Assembly: GCF_902498065.1 (NCBI RefSeq)
Contig: NZ_CABVIR010000007.1
Location: 273,160-337,159, forward strand
Source of the DNA: Pseudomonas fluorescens
GTDB lineage: Bacteria > Pseudomonadota > Gammaproteobacteria > Pseudomonadales > Pseudomonadaceae
DNA length: 64,000 nt
Direction of reading: 5' to 3'
The notes under the pieces were generated by a model, which was not told the DNA's origin, did not search any database, and saw nothing but the letters and a program-made list of their open reading frames with translations. The translations under genes and the position numbers were made by a program. Of the stretch, positions 8,513 to 16,010 are shown one piece after another; the stretch's first letter is position 1; each line of letters begins with the position of its first letter.

Positions 8513-10017
8513 AGGGATTCCTCGCCGTCTTCTTCTTGCAGGGCATGCAGTTCCAGCGTGTTCTGGCTCAAGGCACCACGAACGGCCTGTTCTTGTTTCA
8601 ACAGGCGTTGGGCCTCGGCGAGCTGGGCAGGCGGCAGTTGGGCTTCGAGTGTTTGCGCAAGCTCGGTGGCCTGCGGGGTGTTCTGGGCCTTGGCCAATTG
8701 GCTGAAGACATAAGCGTTAAGCGGGTCGGGCTTGGTGCCCTTGCCTTGGGAAAACAATTGGGCGATGGCGAAGTCGGCGCTGTTCTGGCCGTTGCGCGCA
8801 GCGGTCAGCAAATGATCCAGTGCCTTCTGCGAATAGACCTTGCCCAGGTAACCACGGCGATAAATCTGGCCGAGGTAGTAATCGGCAGCGACTTCCTTGC
8901 CGACGGCTTTCTGGAAATGTTCTTCGGCGACTTTCGCGTCGGCCGGCACCCATTTGCCTTCGTAGTACAGCTTGCCGAGCAACAGTTCAGCGCGTGGCTG
9001 GTCGGCGGCGCGGCCGTTGTCCAGGTACTTCATCATCGTGTCGACGTCGCCGAGTTCCGGGAAGTCGTAGAGCAATTGCGCAAGGCTGACCCAGGAAGCG
9101 GGGTAGCCGGGGGCGATATCTTCGAGCAGCGATTGAGCGGTTTTCTCGTCAGTCTTGCCCAAGGATGCATCACCGAGCACACGAGCGACGCTGTCCACGC
9201 GCTGGGCGGAAACGGTGCCGCGGGAATGCGCCGCTTGCATCTGCTTGATCAGCTCGGCCTGCTGTTCCGGTTTGCCTTGTTTCTGGTAAACCGTGGCGAG
9301 CTCGACGTAGCAGATGTCGGTGGTGTTCAACGCGGCTTTGCAGATGGTGACGACTTCGTCCAGGTGCTGGTCGTAAGTGCCCTGGGTGCGATAGAGCAGC
9401 ACCTGGGCCAGACCCGCTTCCGGTTTGCCTTCGGCGCGCCATTGGCTGATCTGCTGTTGCGCGTTGACGTTGGGGAAGCTGTGCGGGTATTGCAGGTACA
9501 GCATCGCCAGCGGAATCAGCGTATTGCCTTCGCCATTGGCCGAGGCTTTTTTCAACAGGCCTTCGGCTTCGTGCTGTTCGGCTTCGGTGGAACCGGGTTT
9601 GGCCACCAGCAAGCGACCCAAGCGAGCCTGAGCGCGCGGCGAAACGTCTGCCGCGGCGCGGTAAGTCGCCTCGGCCTGCTTGATTTGCGCCGGGTCGCGG
9701 CTGTCGACCTGGATATCGGCCAGGCCTACTTGAGCCTCGCTGTAGCCGAGGTCGGCCAATTGCTTGTAGTTCTGCTGCGCCAGCGTGGTATCGCCGCGCT
9801 TGAGGGCTTCATTGGCCAGACGCTGGTCGGGCAGGCCGGCGCAACCGGCCAGGCTCACGGCCAGGGCCAAAGCACACACCGTACCCCTGTGGGAGCCAGC
9901 CTGCTGGCGATTCAAGCGGCTCGGTACATCAGACAAACCGCGGCGATCCCATCGCGAGCAGGCTCGCTCCCACAGGGACTGCGGCGTATTCGAGATTTTT
10001 GTGATGGTCACGGGCAT
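8509..10017 (-). CDS. algK: Alginate secretion lipoprotein AlgK, 5' end invaded by a REP doublet
   Basis: AlgK is an outer-membrane lipoprotein made of TPR/Sel1-like helical repeats that helps AlgE insert and links the export complex. Sel1-like repeats are visible through the body, for example YYLGQIYRRGYLGK and ADFAIAQLFSQGKG. The lipobox SLAGC is clear, but its Cys is residue 59 when counted from the first ATG (10017). That is far longer than an ordinary lipoprotein signal, because a REP doublet (9885-9977) lies in frame between the ATG and the lipobox. Alternatives are a TTG at 9915, giving a 25-residue signal with Arg/His in its n-region, or a GTG at 9879, giving a very short uncharged one. 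The ATG at 10017 has AGAGGA just upstream and lies 9 bases after alg44. The mature protein is secure; the start is not. Confidence 0.85.
   Translation of the reverse strand: MPVTITKISNTPQSLWERACSRWDRRGLSDVPSRLNRQQAGSHRGTVCALALAVSLAGCAGLPDQRLANEALKRGDTTLAQQNYKQLADLGYSEAQVGLADIQVDSRDPAQIKQAEATYRAAADVSPRAQARLGRLLVAKPGSTEAEQHEAEGLLKKASANGEGNTLIPLAMLYLQYPHSFPNVNAQQQISQWRAEGKPEAGLAQVLLYRTQGTYDQHLDEVVTICKAALNTTDICYVELATVYQKQGKPEQQAELIKQMQAAHSRGTVSAQRVDSVARVLGDASLGKTDEKTAQSLLEDIAPGYPASWVSLAQLLYDFPELGDVDTMMKYLDNGRAADQPRAELLLGKLYYEGKWVPADAKVAEEHFQKAVGKEVAADYYLGQIYRRGYLGKVYSQKALDHLLTAARNGQNSADFAIAQLFSQGKGTKPDPLNAYVFSQLAKAQNTPQATELAQTLEAQLPPAQLAEAQRLLKQEQAVRGALSQNTLELHALQEEDGEESL
9885..9977. repeat. REP doublet within the algK reading frame
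   Basis: An inverted pair of REP arms: CCTGTGGGAGCCAGCCTGCT on the left and the GCGAGCAGGCTCGCTCCCAC-type arm on the right. The minus-strand reading frame runs through it without a stop, translating to SLWERACSRWDRRG... and ...NRQQAGSHRG. It therefore either forms part of the AlgK leader peptide or displaces the start codon. It is also a strong potential hairpin very close to the algK ribosome-binding region. Confidence 0.9.
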
Positions 10018-10026
10018 GTCCTCTGC

Positions 10027-11196
10027 TTAAAGACCGGAAGCCATGGCTTTATCGATCAGCCAGTTCAGGTTCGGGCCACGGTCGCTGTTCACTTCAACCG
10101 GGCGGCCAGCGAATTTGCTGTCCAGCGGTTCGTCAGGCTGGATCAGCACGCGGATGTCGGACGACAGGTCGGCGCTTTTCAGGCTGGTGCTGCTGACGAT
10201 CTTGCCGGTGCGGGTTTTGTCTTCGCCGGCGATCTGGAAGCTGACGTTGGTGCCTGGACGTACATCGCCGAACTGGCGATAGGAGAAGCGCGCTTCGATG
10301 TTGGCTTCGCTGTTGCGCGGCACCAGTTGGAAGATCACGTCGCCCTTGCTGGCGTACTGACCGTTGGCGACCAGTTGCTGGGCCACGGTGCAATCGCACG
10401 GCGACGTCAGGGTGCCGGTCATTTGCTTGCCGAACAGTTCTTCAACCTTGGCCGGTTGCAGTTGGTTGTCGTCCAGATGGCCCTTGAGTACGTCGAGCAT
10501 GCTGGTGCTGAACGTGGCGAGCGGAGCGCCTTTGGCGGCAATGCCGTCATCTTTGATAAGGCTCTGCACGGTGCCGTCACGCGGCATGGTGATGTTCATC
10601 CCCGGCACGCTGACCAGACCGGCCTGCGCATGGCTGACGAAGTACATGCCGTACACCGATTTGAAGATGAAACCGAACGCCGCCAGGCCGACGATGAAGA
10701 TCGCCAGGCTGAAGGTCACGGCACGCAGACGACCGAATGCGGTCATGCCGTGGCCGCCATCCTTGACCTTGCGCGCCTTGGTGAAGTTGTCGCGCTGCAG
10801 GGTCGCCAGCACTTCACCCATGCTGACGATGTCGCCGGCCAGGTGCGAGGTGATCAGGTGGCGCAGGGTCGAGATGTCTTGCGGTTCCAGGTTCTGGAAC
10901 TGGCAGCCGGCACGACCGGTCTGGCGGTCGAAGGAGCGCACTTGCAGCTCCACGTCCATGGCCAGGCCGAGGTTATCGATGACGAACTGCAGGCGAGCCT
11001 TGTACACGTCGCCGATTTTCAGTGGCAGCTGACCGGCGTTGAAGGCCAGGCCGCCAGCAGAGAGGTCGATCACTCGAGCTTCCATCGGGGTCCGGTCGGG
11101 ACCGAAGAAGCGCAGCTTGGCCGGAATTTTCACTCGGGCGTGTTGGCGCTGGGCTTCTGACTCATGCACTACGTTGGCGTTGACGGCGGTATTCAT
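10027..11196 (-). CDS. alg44: Alginate polymerase co-subunit Alg44 (PilZ, c-di-GMP receptor)
   Basis: Alg44 is an inner-membrane protein that binds cyclic di-GMP and activates the Alg8 polymerase. Its 389 residues comprise an N-terminal cytoplasmic PilZ domain, one transmembrane helix near residues 155-180, and a periplasmic membrane-fusion-like domain. The PilZ ligand residues are all present: R17 and R21 in the RxxxR motif, then D44 and S46 in IDLSAGG. The C-terminal part contains the barrel-sandwich/adaptor pattern seen in MFP proteins. The start ATG has AGGAAA about 8 bases upstream and lies 36 bases after alg8. Confidence 0.95.
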   Translation of the reverse strand: MNTAVNANVVHESEAQRQHARVKIPAKLRFFGPDRTPMEARVIDLSAGGLAFNAGQLPLKIGDVYKARLQFVIDNLGLAMDVELQVRSFDRQTGRAGCQFQNLEPQDISTLRHLITSHLAGDIVSMGEVLATLQRDNFTKARKVKDGGHGMTAFGRLRAVTFSLAIFIVGLAAFGFIFKSVYGMYFVSHAQAGLVSVPGMNITMPRDGTVQSLIKDDGIAAKGAPLATFSTSMLDVLKGHLDDNQLQPAKVEELFGKQMTGTLTSPCDCTVAQQLVANGQYASKGDVIFQLVPRNSEANIEARFSYRQFGDVRPGTNVSFQIAGEDKTRTGKIVSSTSLKSADLSSDIRVLIQPDEPLDSKFAGRPVEVNSDRGPNLNWLIDKAMASGL

Positions 11197-11232
11197 AGGG
11201 GCGATTTCCTGGTTAATTCAAAAAGGGGGCGG

Positions 11233-12723
11233 TCAGACCATCATCAGCAGCACGGCGACAAAAATGCTGCCGGCGGAGAAGGTCATGGTCCGAGACGACC
11301 AAGTGTTGAACCAACGTTGAAAGCTGGCGAGATCACGGGTCAGTTTGGTGTCCTGGCGAGTCCAGGACTGTTGGTCGAGGCGGAAGAACACGTAGATCTT
11401 CACCAGCGCGCCGACGATCTGGTTGTAATAGAGAATCGCCGGGTAAGCCGGGCCGATCCGGTGACCGGAGCAGGACAGCAGCAGGGTCAGGATCAGACGG
11501 GTGATGCCGATCCACAGCAGGTACACCAGGATGAACGCGGTGCCGTACTTGAAGGACGCGATGATCGCGACCGTCAGGCCCAGCAGCGAGGTCCACATCG
11601 ACACGCGCTGATCGAACAGCACCACCGAGGTGAACAGGCCGAGGCGTTTGACACCCAGGCCCAGGGCGCGGGCGTTCTGGCGCAGGTTGTTGCCGTACCA
11701 GCGGAACATCAGTTTGCGGCTGGCCTTGATGAAGCTTTTTTCCGGCGGGTGTTCCACGGTGTGGATCGCCGCGTCCGGCACGTAGAACGTGTCGTAGCCC
11801 AGGCGCATCAGGCTGAACCAGCTCGACTTGTCGTCACCGGTGAGGAACTTGAAGCGACCCAGGCGCCAGTGTTGCAGCGAGTCGCTTTCCACGTCGGCGA
11901 TGAAGTCCGGGTCGGTCACGACCGTTGCGCGGAACACCGACATCCGGCCGGTCATGGTCAGTACGCGTTTGGACAGGGCCATCGAGCACATGTTGATGTG
12001 GCGCTGGGCGAAGCGCAGTTTGTGCCACTCGCTCATGATGTAGCCGCCGCGCACTTCGCAGAACTCGTTGGTGGTCAGGCCGCCGACGTTGCTGAACAGC
12101 TGGAACCACGGCACGGTCTTGAGCACGACGCCTTCGGCGAGCACGGTGTCGCCATCGATCACCGCAACCACGGCACGGTCGTCCGGCAGGTGGCGGGAGA
12201 TGGCGCGGAAACCGTAGGCCAGGCCATCACGCTTGCCGGTGCCGGGAATGCGCACGAAGTCGAGCTTGACCCGATCCGGTGGATTCATCTTGGCCCAAAG
12301 GCTTTTCACCAGCTTCTCATCGGACATTTCCACGATGGAACAGACCATGGTGGTCGGCAGGCCGCAGTCGATCGCTTCGCGAATCACCGAGGCGTAGACC
12401 TGGGCAGTGGTCAGCGCGTCGATACGAAAACTGGTGACCATCAAAAACACATGGGACGGGTCTGCCGCTTTACCCAGCTTGCGCACTTTGCGCCGCAGGT
12501 GCGGGTAGACCACGTACAGAAACAGCATGCCGCGCAGGAAGTGCGTGGCACCCATCGAATAGCGCCAGATCCCGATGAAGCCGATCAGGAAGATGAAATC
12601 CTTCGACTCGGAATCGAACGTAGTCGCAGGCAACGCCATGGCGATGCCCATCAGAATACTTAAGTAAAACAGCCAACCGGCGGCCTGAAGTAGGCCGTGC
12701 TTTAGCCTGTGCATAATCTGCAT
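11233..12723 (-). CDS. alg8: Mannuronan synthase Alg8 (family 2 glycosyltransferase)
   Basis: Alg8 polymerises GDP-mannuronate into polymannuronate at the inner membrane. The predicted protein has 496 residues from the first ATG, or 493 from the second (MHRLKHGLL), which resembles the start used in other pseudomonads; the sequence does not decide between them. It has N-terminal and C-terminal transmembrane segments around a cytoplasmic GT-A domain. The GT2 residues are visible: the metal-binding IDGDT motif, the catalytic TGDD, and a QHWRLGRFK segment corresponding to the QxxRW-type region. A 113-base gap containing a terminator-like hairpin separates it from algD. Confidence 0.94.
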   Translation of the reverse strand: MQIMHRLKHGLLQAAGWLFYLSILMGIAMALPATTFDSESKDFIFLIGFIGIWRYSMGATHFLRGMLFLYVVYPHLRRKVRKLGKAADPSHVFLMVTSFRIDALTTAQVYASVIREAIDCGLPTTMVCSIVEMSDEKLVKSLWAKMNPPDRVKLDFVRIPGTGKRDGLAYGFRAISRHLPDDRAVVAVIDGDTVLAEGVVLKTVPWFQLFSNVGGLTTNEFCEVRGGYIMSEWHKLRFAQRHINMCSMALSKRVLTMTGRMSVFRATVVTDPDFIADVESDSLQHWRLGRFKFLTGDDKSSWFSLMRLGYDTFYVPDAAIHTVEHPPEKSFIKASRKLMFRWYGNNLRQNARALGLGVKRLGLFTSVVLFDQRVSMWTSLLGLTVAIIASFKYGTAFILVYLLWIGITRLILTLLLSCSGHRIGPAYPAILYYNQIVGALVKIYVFFRLDQQSWTRQDTKLTRDLASFQRWFNTWSSRTMTFSAGSIFVAVLLMMV

Positions 12724-12780
12724 CCGTCTCGATCTCGGGCGAGCCTGTGGGGTGGCCCGATGGGGTTAAGGCAGGCGAAA

Positions 12781-12825
12781 AAGCCGGGAGGGTTTGCAGG
12801 CTTGGGGAACACCGCAAACCCTCCC
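12781..12825 (-). terminator. Terminator-like hairpin between algD and alg8
   Basis: The arms GGGAGGGTTTGC (12786-12797) and GCAAACCCTCCC (12814-12825) form a perfect 12-bp stem with a 16-base loop. In the minus-strand transcript the stem is followed at once by GGC and five U residues (GGCTTTTTCGCC). This is the form of an intrinsic terminator, located immediately after the first gene of the alginate operon, where it could reduce read-through into alg8 and the rest of the operon. Function is inferred from shape only. Confidence 0.6.
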
Positions 12826-12836
12826 GAAGCCGCTTG

Positions 12837-14153
12837 TTACCAGCAGATGCCTTCAGTCCGGCCACTCACGCTGGTGGCTTGCGACATGAAGCCGACCAGG
12901 TCGATCACTTGCTTGCCGTGTGGAGCGTTCTGCGCCAGGGCGCGGAATTTCTCGTCACGGTTGCCAAGGATGATCACGTCGGAGTTGTTGATCACTTCGT
13001 CGAAGTCGGAATTGAGCAAGGACGAGACGTGAGGAATCTTCGACTCGATGTAATCCTTGTTCGCACCGTGAACGCGGGCGTATTCGACGTTGGCGTCGTA
13101 GATGCTCAGGTCGTAGCCTTTGCCGATCAGCATTTCTGCCAGATCAACCAGCGGGCTTTCGCGCAGGTCATCGGTGCCGGCCTTGAAGCTCAGGCCCAGC
13201 AGGGCGACTTTGCGTTTGTCGTGGCTGGAAACGATGTCGAAGGCGTTCTGCACCTGGGATTCGTTGCTGCGCATCAGCGAGTTCAGCAACGGCGATTCCA
13301 CGTCGAGGGCGCCGGCGCGGTAGGTCAGGGCCCGCACGTCTTTTGGCAGGCACGAGCCGCCAAACGCAAAGCCTGGGCGCATGTAGTACTGGGACAGGTT
13401 CAATGTCTTGTCCTGGCAGACCACTTCCATCACTTCACGACCATCGACGCCGCACGCCTTGGCGATGTTGCCGATCTCGTTGGCGAAGGTCACCTTGGTG
13501 GCGTGCCACACGTTGCAGGTGTACTTGATCATCTCGGCAACGGCGATGTCCTTGCGGATGATCGGCGCGTCGAGTTCTTCGTACAGCGATTGCAGAACGT
13601 CGCCGGAGGCCTTGTCGAACTCGCCGATGACGGTCATCGGTGGCAGGTCGTAGTCGGCTATCGCGGTGCTTTCACGCAAAAACTCAGGGTTTACGGCGAC
13701 GCCGAAATCAACACCGGCTTTCTTGCCGGAGCAGTCTTCGAGAATCGGGATGACAACGTTTGCGACGGTGCCTGGCAGAACGGTGCTGCGAACCACGATG
13801 GTGTGGCGGGTGGTCTTGTCACGCAGGACAAAACCGATCTCGCGGCATACCGCTTCGATGTAGTTCAGTTCCAGATCGCCGTTCTTCTTGCTCGGCGTGC
13901 CGACGCAGATCATCGACAGGTCGGTGTCGCGAATCGCTTCCGCGAAGTCGGTCGTACCGCGCAGTCGGCCGGTTTCGATACCCTTGGCCAGCATTTCGCC
14001 CAGACCCGGTTCAACGATCGGCGATTTGCCGGCGTTGATCATATCGATCTTGTCTTTGGCGACATCGACGCCAACGACGTAATGGCCCCGTGCAGACAGG
14101 CAACCGGCACATACTGCACCGACGTAACCCAAACCAAATATGCTGATGCGCAT
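12837..14153 (-). CDS. algD: GDP-mannose 6-dehydrogenase AlgD
   Basis: AlgD makes the alginate precursor GDP-mannuronate by a double NAD-dependent oxidation of GDP-mannose and commits carbon to alginate. It has 438 residues. The N-terminal Rossmann motif GLGYVG is at residues 7-12, and the NPEFLRE segment follows mid-protein. The thiohemiacetal-forming Cys lies in GGSCLPKD near residue 268, and a second nucleotide-binding domain follows (LLGLSFKAGTDDLRESP). The ATG has GAGAGG 8 bases upstream. It is first in the operon and preceded by a long untranslated leader, with an AlgU-like promoter about 485 bases upstream. Confidence 0.97.
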   Translation of the reverse strand: MRISIFGLGYVGAVCAGCLSARGHYVVGVDVAKDKIDMINAGKSPIVEPGLGEMLAKGIETGRLRGTTDFAEAIRDTDLSMICVGTPSKKNGDLELNYIEAVCREIGFVLRDKTTRHTIVVRSTVLPGTVANVVIPILEDCSGKKAGVDFGVAVNPEFLRESTAIADYDLPPMTVIGEFDKASGDVLQSLYEELDAPIIRKDIAVAEMIKYTCNVWHATKVTFANEIGNIAKACGVDGREVMEVVCQDKTLNLSQYYMRPGFAFGGSCLPKDVRALTYRAGALDVESPLLNSLMRSNESQVQNAFDIVSSHDKRKVALLGLSFKAGTDDLRESPLVDLAEMLIGKGYDLSIYDANVEYARVHGANKDYIESKIPHVSSLLNSDFDEVINNSDVIILGNRDEKFRALAQNAPHGKQVIDLVGFMSQATSVSGRTEGICW

Positions 14154-14233
14154 CGCATTTACCTCTCGTTAATCAAAACTGTATTCACAGGCCATTACAT
14201 GGCCGGAGTTAAGGGGGTTCAGCGGTCATAATG

Positions 14234-14295
14234 CACTCGGAAGTTTGGGCGACAGGCGCCGCAATGCCGTGTGCAGGCATACTAAGTTCCGAGTG
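14234..14295 (-). promoter_or_regulatory. Three-way-junction RNA fold in the algD leader
   Basis: The arms CACTCGGAA (14234-14242) and TTCCGAGTG (14287-14295) pair over 9 bp and enclose two smaller hairpins: GGCG-ACAGG-CGCC (14248-14260) and ATGCC-GTGTGCA-GGCAT (14264-14280). Together they would form a compact three-way junction in the algD transcript, ending about 80 bases before the algD start codon. Such a fold in a leader could affect translation or RNA stability. No known riboswitch class was recognised. Confidence 0.45.
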
Positions 14296-14637
14296 TCTAA
14301 ATAAGTGCACTCAAGGTGTGCGTAACTAGGCCTTATTGTTATGACTTGCCCTGTTATGCAGCCGAGTCCTCTGGTCGAGGTCCTTCGTGCAAAGGTCTTG
14401 CGCGCTCAATGCCAGGCCTTAAGCCCGTCAATCAAGCGGTTGGGTGCTCAGGCGAGCACGTTTATAGGGGCGCAGCCTTGGCCATGTAGGGGATAGTAGT
14501 GATGCGTATCTCCTTTCCTTCAGATGTTGCCCAAATCAGGGATTAGTTAGCCAAAGTTATTGTGACAACTTCGCTACGTGAATCTCTTATCTGCGTAAGT
14601 TATCTCGTACATGTTCAGAGATAATCGGTACCGGTTG

Positions 14638-14664
14638 TAGGAGCTACGCATTTGGACATAGTTC
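14638..14664 (-). promoter_or_regulatory. AlgU (sigma-22)-type promoter for algD
   Basis: On the minus strand GAACTA (14664-14659) is followed after 16 bases by TCCTA (14642-14638). The sigma-22 consensus is GAACTT-N16/17-TCTGA, and the P. aeruginosa algD promoter has a TCCTA-like -10. One mismatch in the -35 and a good spacer make this the best candidate in the region. It implies an algD leader of about 480 bases, comparable to the long leaders of other pseudomonads. Confidence 0.5.
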
Positions 14665-14975
14665 CGGTCCGCCCATCGCGAATTCTGAAATTTCTTGAAA
14701 TATTGAAAAAGATGGCACTGCTTTCATATTGATAGCAACGGCTGTTTCACCCTTGATACATAGGGTTATCGTCGGATTAGATAGTCTTGTGCCACTACGG
14801 ATAAAATTTTTTAGTGCCACTACTGAAAAAAATGTCGAAAGTCGAGTGAAACTAAAGTTAGGGTTTTGACTGGCTGGAAATTGGCGCCAGATAACTGGCG
14901 AAACAGGCGGGGGATTGTTGGACGATCGGACGTTGGCGCACGACCGGCTTCAAGGTCATGCGCCGACCGGGTGCA

Positions 14976-15755
14976 TTACTCTGGTGCGTGATCGCGCAGA
15001 AACACCAGATTGTCCGGTTTAGACTGCTCGGCGCTGTACCGATAACCCTGAACGTCAAACTGCTTGAGCGCCGCAGGGTCGTTGATGCGTTCTTCGATGA
15101 CGAAACGGCTCATCATGCCCCGGGCTTTCTTCGCGTAGAAGCTGATGATCTTGTACTGACCGTTTTTCAGGTCCTTGAAGTCGGTATTGATGATGCGGGC
15201 ATTCAGGGCGCTGCGCTTGACCGCCGAGAAGTACTCGTTGGACGCCAGGTTCAGCAGCACATCATCGCCTTGATCGGCCAGGGCCTCGTTCAACCATTCG
15301 CTGATGCGCGTGCCCCAGAAGGCATAGAGGTCCTTGCCACGGGCGTTGGGCAATTTGGTGCCCATTTCCAGGCGATACGGCTGCATCAGGTCCAGTGGGC
15401 GCAACAGGCCATACAGGCCGGACAACATGCGCAGGTGCTGTTGGGCGTAATCGAAATCGGCTTCGCTGAAGGTTTGTGCGTTGAGACCGGTATAAACATC
15501 ACCCTTGAACGCCAGCAACGCCTGTTTCGCGTTTTCAGGCGTGAACGCGGGTGTCCAGCTACCGAAACGTGCGGCGTTGAGCCCGCCGATCTTGTCCGAG
15601 ACGTGCATCAACTCGCTGATCTGCGCTGGCGTCAGGTCGCGCAATTGCAGGATCAGCTCCTGGGAATGGTCGAGGTATTGCGGCTGGGTGAAGCGCTGGG
15701 TCGCCGGCGGTGTTTCGTAATCGAGGGTCTTGGCGGGGGAAATCACCATCAGCAT
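14976..15755 (-). CDS. yaaA: Peroxide stress protein YaaA (UPF0246)
   Basis: YaaA is a cytoplasmic DNA-binding protein that in E. coli lowers free iron and protects DNA under hydrogen peroxide stress. The 259-residue protein starts MLMVISPAKTLDYETP, with the family signature SPAKTLD at the N-terminus, and contains the conserved LSGLYGLLRPLDLMQPYRLEMGTKL stretch and the FYAKKARGMMSRFV segment. Length is normal. It is transcribed on its own, divergently from the deacetylase gene across a REP-containing gap. Confidence 0.93.
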   Translation of the reverse strand: MLMVISPAKTLDYETPPATQRFTQPQYLDHSQELILQLRDLTPAQISELMHVSDKIGGLNAARFGSWTPAFTPENAKQALLAFKGDVYTGLNAQTFSEADFDYAQQHLRMLSGLYGLLRPLDLMQPYRLEMGTKLPNARGKDLYAFWGTRISEWLNEALADQGDDVLLNLASNEYFSAVKRSALNARIINTDFKDLKNGQYKIISFYAKKARGMMSRFVIEERINDPAALKQFDVQGYRYSAEQSKPDNLVFLRDHAPE

Positions 15756-15853
15756 GAAGTCGTCTCCTTTAATCGTGGGGCGATTCTAGGGGGTTGTCCT
15801 TGCTGACTCCAGCTATCAAGGCCATAGGTGATGATCGGCGGTATTACACAAAA

Positions 15854-15948
15854 CCCTGTGGGAGCGGGCTTGCCCGCGAAGGCGGTGTGTCAGTTGCCGA
15901 TGATGCCGACTGATACACCGCCTTCGCGAGTAAGCTCGCTCCGACAGG
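15854..15948. repeat. REP doublet between yaaA and the deacetylase gene
   Basis: Inverted REP arms CCTGTGGGAGCGGGCTTGCC and the degenerate partner CGAGTAAGCTCGCTCCGACA enclose about 50 bases. The inner sequence also pairs (AAGGCGGTGT with ACACCGCCTT). It lies between two divergently transcribed genes. Confidence 0.85.
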
Positions 15949-16010
15949 AGGTCGTGGCTCACGCCGGATCAGCTATAGTGCCGCGCGGGTTTTGTTATGG
16001 AGACATCCCA

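Larger units (their letters stand above)
14154..14975. other. Long algD-yaaA intergenic region (algD regulatory region)
   Basis: About 820 bases with no supported gene. It holds the putative algD leader structure (14234-14295) and an AlgU-like promoter (14638-14664). Between about 14500 and 14870 there is a stretch noticeably richer in A+T than the neighbouring genes, including an imperfect palindrome ATTTCTTGAAAT near 14689. AT-rich upstream DNA is typical of algD control regions, which bind several regulators and IHF-like proteins, but I could not assign a specific AlgR, AmrZ or IHF site. Confidence 0.6.

Noticed and set aside
8536..11160. 874-codon plus-strand frame opposite algK and alg44
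   Set aside because: Antisense shadow of high-G+C genes; no family motifs, composition rich in His, Arg, Gln and Val, and two real genes with clear homology lie opposite.
12747..14231. 494-codon plus-strand frame opposite algD
   Set aside because: Shadow of algD; no recognisable motif or ribosome-binding site.
14281..14310. GGAACTT near 14284-14290 as the algD -35
   Set aside because: No TCTGA/TCCTA-like -10 at 16-17 bases downstream on the minus strand, and the motif lies inside the leader stem; the site at 14638-14664 fits better.
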